DNA of 64,000 bases from NCBI RefSeq assembly GCF_041296385.1, contig NW_027184085.1, positions 58,190,109 to 58,254,108 of the forward strand. Direction: 5' to 3'. This DNA comes from Aphelocoma coerulescens (lineage: Eukaryota > Chordata > Aves > Passeriformes > Corvidae). Shown piece by piece: positions 60,901-64,000 of the stretch (position 1 is its first letter; each line of letters begins with the position of its first letter). The notes under the pieces are model-generated. The model was not told the DNA's origin. It was given only the letters and a program-made list of their open reading frames with translations, and searched no databases. The translations under genes were made by a program, and so were the position numbers.

Positions 60901-63594
60901 GCATTTGTTGTTATGCCATTTCTATTAGCAGTTTCCATACAGATCTGTGAAATTGAAAGTTAATTGTTTCCCATGTTTTGCAATTTTACCTGTTTTAACC
61001 TTAATTTTATTCTGACATGTTATTAACGTGAAACTATTACACTGATAAAAATACCTTACAAGAGGACACAGGCCAGAGACGTTCTCATTAAAACATAACT
61101 GATACAATGTTTGTACTATGATTTAACAGAGACTCTGGAACATGCCGTATTAAAGAAAGCCTGGGTCATCAAACTTTGCAGAAAAACAATGTTTTTCCAT
61201 CACATTTTGAAACTGCATTTCTGAAAGACAGCATTGCTTTTGAAAAGATGCATCTTTTCACAGCACAGCCATATCATATGAAGATATTCAGGAGGCGTGG
61301 GGAAAGAGAAAACACTTCTGAAGGACAAGACAAAGTACAAGATTCAAGATGTTGGGTACCAAAACTGAACACTAACTGCTGAAACTTGGATGCTGCTTAA
61401 GCTTTCCAGAGCTGAGAACTGTAACAAAACTCGAATTTACATGTATATCAGTGCACATCCACTGAGTACAGCATCCAGTTTGGAGGTGCTAACATGTTCA
61501 TTAGACTCTGACAAGCCCAGAGGAGAAATGCTGTGCTCTGCTATCAGAGGTGAGATCATACAGAAAAATTAAACCAAGTGAGGTAACACATATGCACCAG
61601 ACCATAACCCCCTAAAATGACTCAGTGTTATTTTCTTTACTATTTTATATGCAATATTTGATTTGCATTATTTCTCGTACACAGTAGCTTGTCCAAGAAT
61701 GAAAAAAATACTGAACTAGTTTATAACAGGTGTATGATCTCTATAGTAGTGATAAAGTAAGGACAGCAGGAGTTTTTTTTAAAAGAAAAACCCGCAGCTA
61801 TGCAATGTGGATACATCCACACATTGTTCCAGTGATTTTAAATGTAATTTTCAATGCATGAGCAAGGGAGGTGCTGTGTAGTCCCAGCATATGAGCAGAA
61901 TCCTCCTGCCAAAAGCCTCATTTGGGCAGCAAAGATCTCACACAGGTGCAGGAGTTACTGCCTCCTGCTGTGAGTGCCTGGACTTACTGCGCTTGGCAAC
62001 ACCTCTCGTGGGATTAAGTACAGTCAAACAATACCAAATGTAAAGTGCATCATGAAAAACACATGGGAAGCATGAGGAGAAAGCATGATTAAGAATTTAG
62101 GATGCTTTCCTTTCTTTGCTTTTTATGCAGGGAATACTTCATGAAGCTTTAGACCTTAAATGTGTATTTGCACAAAACAAAATCTTTGCTTACTGCAAAG
62201 GTTTGCAAACAGTAATCATCTGATGGGACTTCTGTTATGATTATTCTTATTATTTCAGTTTAAATACTCTAATATGTATACAGGGAAACATATGTATCTG
62301 TTTAACATCTATTACTAGATGTAAATAGAAATTAAAATTTAAAATCTGTTTTGTCTGGCTTTGTCTGTTTTGCCATAAAGTACCTTTTATATTTCAGCTG
62401 AAATAAGCATACTTTTTAAATATAATATTTGCTGTTGGCCGTTGAGATTAATTTGGCACAAGTATTGTAAATAACAGATTTATTATCAGATTTTCTTCAC
62501 TGATTGGATGTTTTCTAAACTCTAAGTCCCTGCAATTCTCTTTGTGAGAATAAAAGGATGTTCTTTCATAAAATAATTAAAAATACTGAGAACTTTTTTT
62601 CAACTAGTAAGAATATTAATTGGGTTCACCATCAAAATGTGATAACATGTAAAATATCTTGTTTTGCATGTTAATGCTCCATAATTGCACAGAGCTTTTC
62701 AACTTCAAAGCTCTTTACATGAATTAAGTGGATGTCCCTGGAGGCCTTAAGATACATTTTCTTTGCCTTCAAAAAGAAGATTTGCACCAGACAAAAGCTT
62801 TGTGTAAAACACAGGACAGGGCTTTGTTTTTTCCGTCTACTTACATTACGCAGTGAGATAAAATATTACCACCCTTTTGCAGACAGAGAAATGGGGCGGG
62901 GGGGGGGGAACTTAATGGGACCATTCCTGCTCATCTTAAAACTCTGTACTTTACCTTGGTAGTGATGCACTGAGCAAGTGAGAAACAAAATGCAACTCAG
63001 TTTTCCAGAGCCACGCCAACATACATTTCAATTATTTCTTTACTTCCCCACCAAAGACCAAGCTGCTGAAAGGCCAGTGATTACCTCCTTCTGCACCACC
63101 CCACACATAATGAGTTTGCTCAAGCACTCATGAAGAGAAAAAAGCATTTGCTAGAATTCAGTCAAAGGCTTTAATCTGGTACTCCGCTTCATCAAAAGAC
63201 ATTTGAAAAGTCCCAAAAGCCAGGAGAAATGGTTATTCTCTTTCGTCAGATAGACTGAAATCTATCACAAATCACTATGCATTATTTTCACATTGAGCTT
63301 TCTTTTCATTGTCTTTTAAACCATGCTACAAAAAAGAAACTGCTACAGATGTTTACAACCTATGTGCTAAAGAGTGAGTATTTTTTCAGCACCCTTTGCC
63401 ATAATGGTTTTTTTGGTGAGTACAAATAAGATCAACAAGTATTCCTCTTTGTACTTACCATGTGATTTTTATGCCACTTCACTGGACACAGGGTGTAATA
63501 CATTGGGTCTTTTTATTGCTCAAGTAGAAAGTGCTCATTACCTATTTATGTTTATATATAGGAAAAAACAAAGAGTTATTACAAGGGGCATACT
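57976..63594. other. Unique sequence 3' of PRR16, including its 3' UTR
   Basis: The right part must hold the PRR16 3' UTR (minus strand), whose end I cannot fix. AATAAA candidates on the minus strand are at 63517-63512 and 62484-62479. No other gene, repeat family or RNA gene recognised. Confidence 0.55.
62893..62907. repeat. G-rich run (G4-C-G10)
   Basis: Short guanine tract within unique DNA about 690 bp beyond the PRR16 stop codon, possibly inside its 3' UTR. In PRR16 mRNA sense it reads as C10. Confidence 0.8.
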
Positions 63595-64000
63595 TCACAC
63601 TGTTGTAGTGGTTGATTTCCTCAAGATGGTCTTCTGGGGTTTTGGCGCGGTTTGTGGAGGCACAGTTGCAGGTCTCGGAGGAGGAAAGCTATTACTGGGA
63701 CTTATCCCCAACCCTCCATTTTCCAGAAGAAATGGAGGCAACGGAGGTGGTGGAGGTGGCAGAGGAGGGCACTGGTGTGGCAGCTTTCCTGCAACCCGGG
63801 GGGACTCACTGTGCAAGTGCACCTCCCTGTTTTTAATGTTATACCGAACGTCACAGTCGGGGCAGTAGCCGTGGTACTGCACTTTTTCACTGAACCGTAC
63901 CCGCTCCCTTGCTCCCGGCTGGGGACACCGCTCTTTCTCAGGTCTGTGCATCAGAGGCTGCATCACGACTTTCTCCAAATTACTGTTCGGTATACAGCAC
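63595..64000 (-). CDS. PRR16: PRR16 (Largen), C-terminal part of last coding exon
   Basis: Minus-strand open frame that enters from the right window edge (one leftover base, then about 134 codons) and stops at TGA 63597-63595. The peptide carries the blocks I recall from vertebrate PRR16: LMHRPEK, RERVRF, EKVQYHGYCPDC, RYNIKNREVHLHSE, a proline-rich run, LENGG, SNSFPP, RPATVPP and the terminus KPQKTILRKSTTTTV. Largen is known as a small proline-rich protein that increases cell size by promoting translation of a subset of mRNAs, including mitochondrial ones; no enzymatic domain is known. A CPDC motif is visible, but metal binding is not established. The proline tract (PPLPPPPPPLPPF) looks longer than the human one as I remember it. 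The frame has no internal stop or frameshift, so the gene appears intact here. The 3' UTR runs leftward from 63594; one possible AATAAA on the minus strand is at 63517-63512, without a clear GU-rich element. The N-terminal part lies outside the window. Confidence 0.93.
   Translation of the reverse strand, partial: CCIPNSNLEKVVMQPLMHRPEKERCPQPGARERVRFSEKVQYHGYCPDCDVRYNIKNREVHLHSESPRVAGKLPHQCPPLPPPPPPLPPFLLENGGLGISPSNSFPPPRPATVPPQTAPKPQKTILRKSTTTTV

Noticed and set aside
63374..63868. Plus-strand open frames over the PRR16 exon, with a Gly-rich stretch
   Set aside because: Antisense of the PRR16 proline codons; the minus frame has clear homology.
1..64000. CRISPR array, tRNA genes, operons, promoters of bacterial type
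   Set aside because: No regularly spaced repeats with unique spacers, no tRNA B-box with matching A-box and acceptor stem, and no compact coding layout. The sequence is vertebrate.

Overview
The window looks like bird nuclear DNA, probably from a neoavian or passerine genome. It is AT-rich and almost entirely non-coding, and its recognisable repeats are avian: CR1 LINE copies that end in the (ATTCTRTG)n-type tail, and solo or partial ERVL-type LTRs. There are no operons, no bacterial-style gene packing and no CRISPR array. I see no new multi-gene biological system.

The one gene I can name is at the right edge. Minus-strand positions 63595-64000 encode the C-terminal ~134 residues of PRR16 (Largen), cut by the window end. 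From memory, PRR16 lies on the Z chromosome in chicken, so this window may be Z-linked; the sequence itself does not show that. Everything to the left lies 3' of PRR16 and behaves like a gene desert: single-copy AT-rich sequence with transposon remnants.

Layout. 1-2467: unique sequence with a GT-rich tract. 2468-3996: young 5'-truncated CR1 (copy A, minus). 5084-5460: perfect (CCCTT)n array of about 74 units. 8930-10480: very old CR1 (plus). 13570-15060: ancient CR1/L3-type LINE (minus). 18180-22000: minus-strand segments with splice-like borders that may be exons of an unrecognised transcript, interrupted by a solo ERVL-type LTR at 20465-21018. 22100-22145: perfect 46-bp palindrome. 22150-39630: mostly unique sequence with a (GT)n microsatellite. 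39634-40748: CR1 copy B (plus), nearly identical to A but inverted. 44975-45738: CR1 copy C (plus). 48759-48975: LTR fragment. 49396-51130: CR1 copy D (minus). 54836-55250: LTR fragment. 55251-57975: CR1 copy E, whose 5' part (ORF1 esterase) is inverted relative to its reverse-transcriptase part. 57976-63594: unique sequence that includes the PRR16 3' UTR.

The strongest observations are: the inverted CR1 E; the disabling frameshift shared by CR1 A and B; the A/B inverted pair as a possible inversion substrate; the long pure pentanucleotide array; the perfect palindrome; and the unidentified minus-strand exon-like segments.
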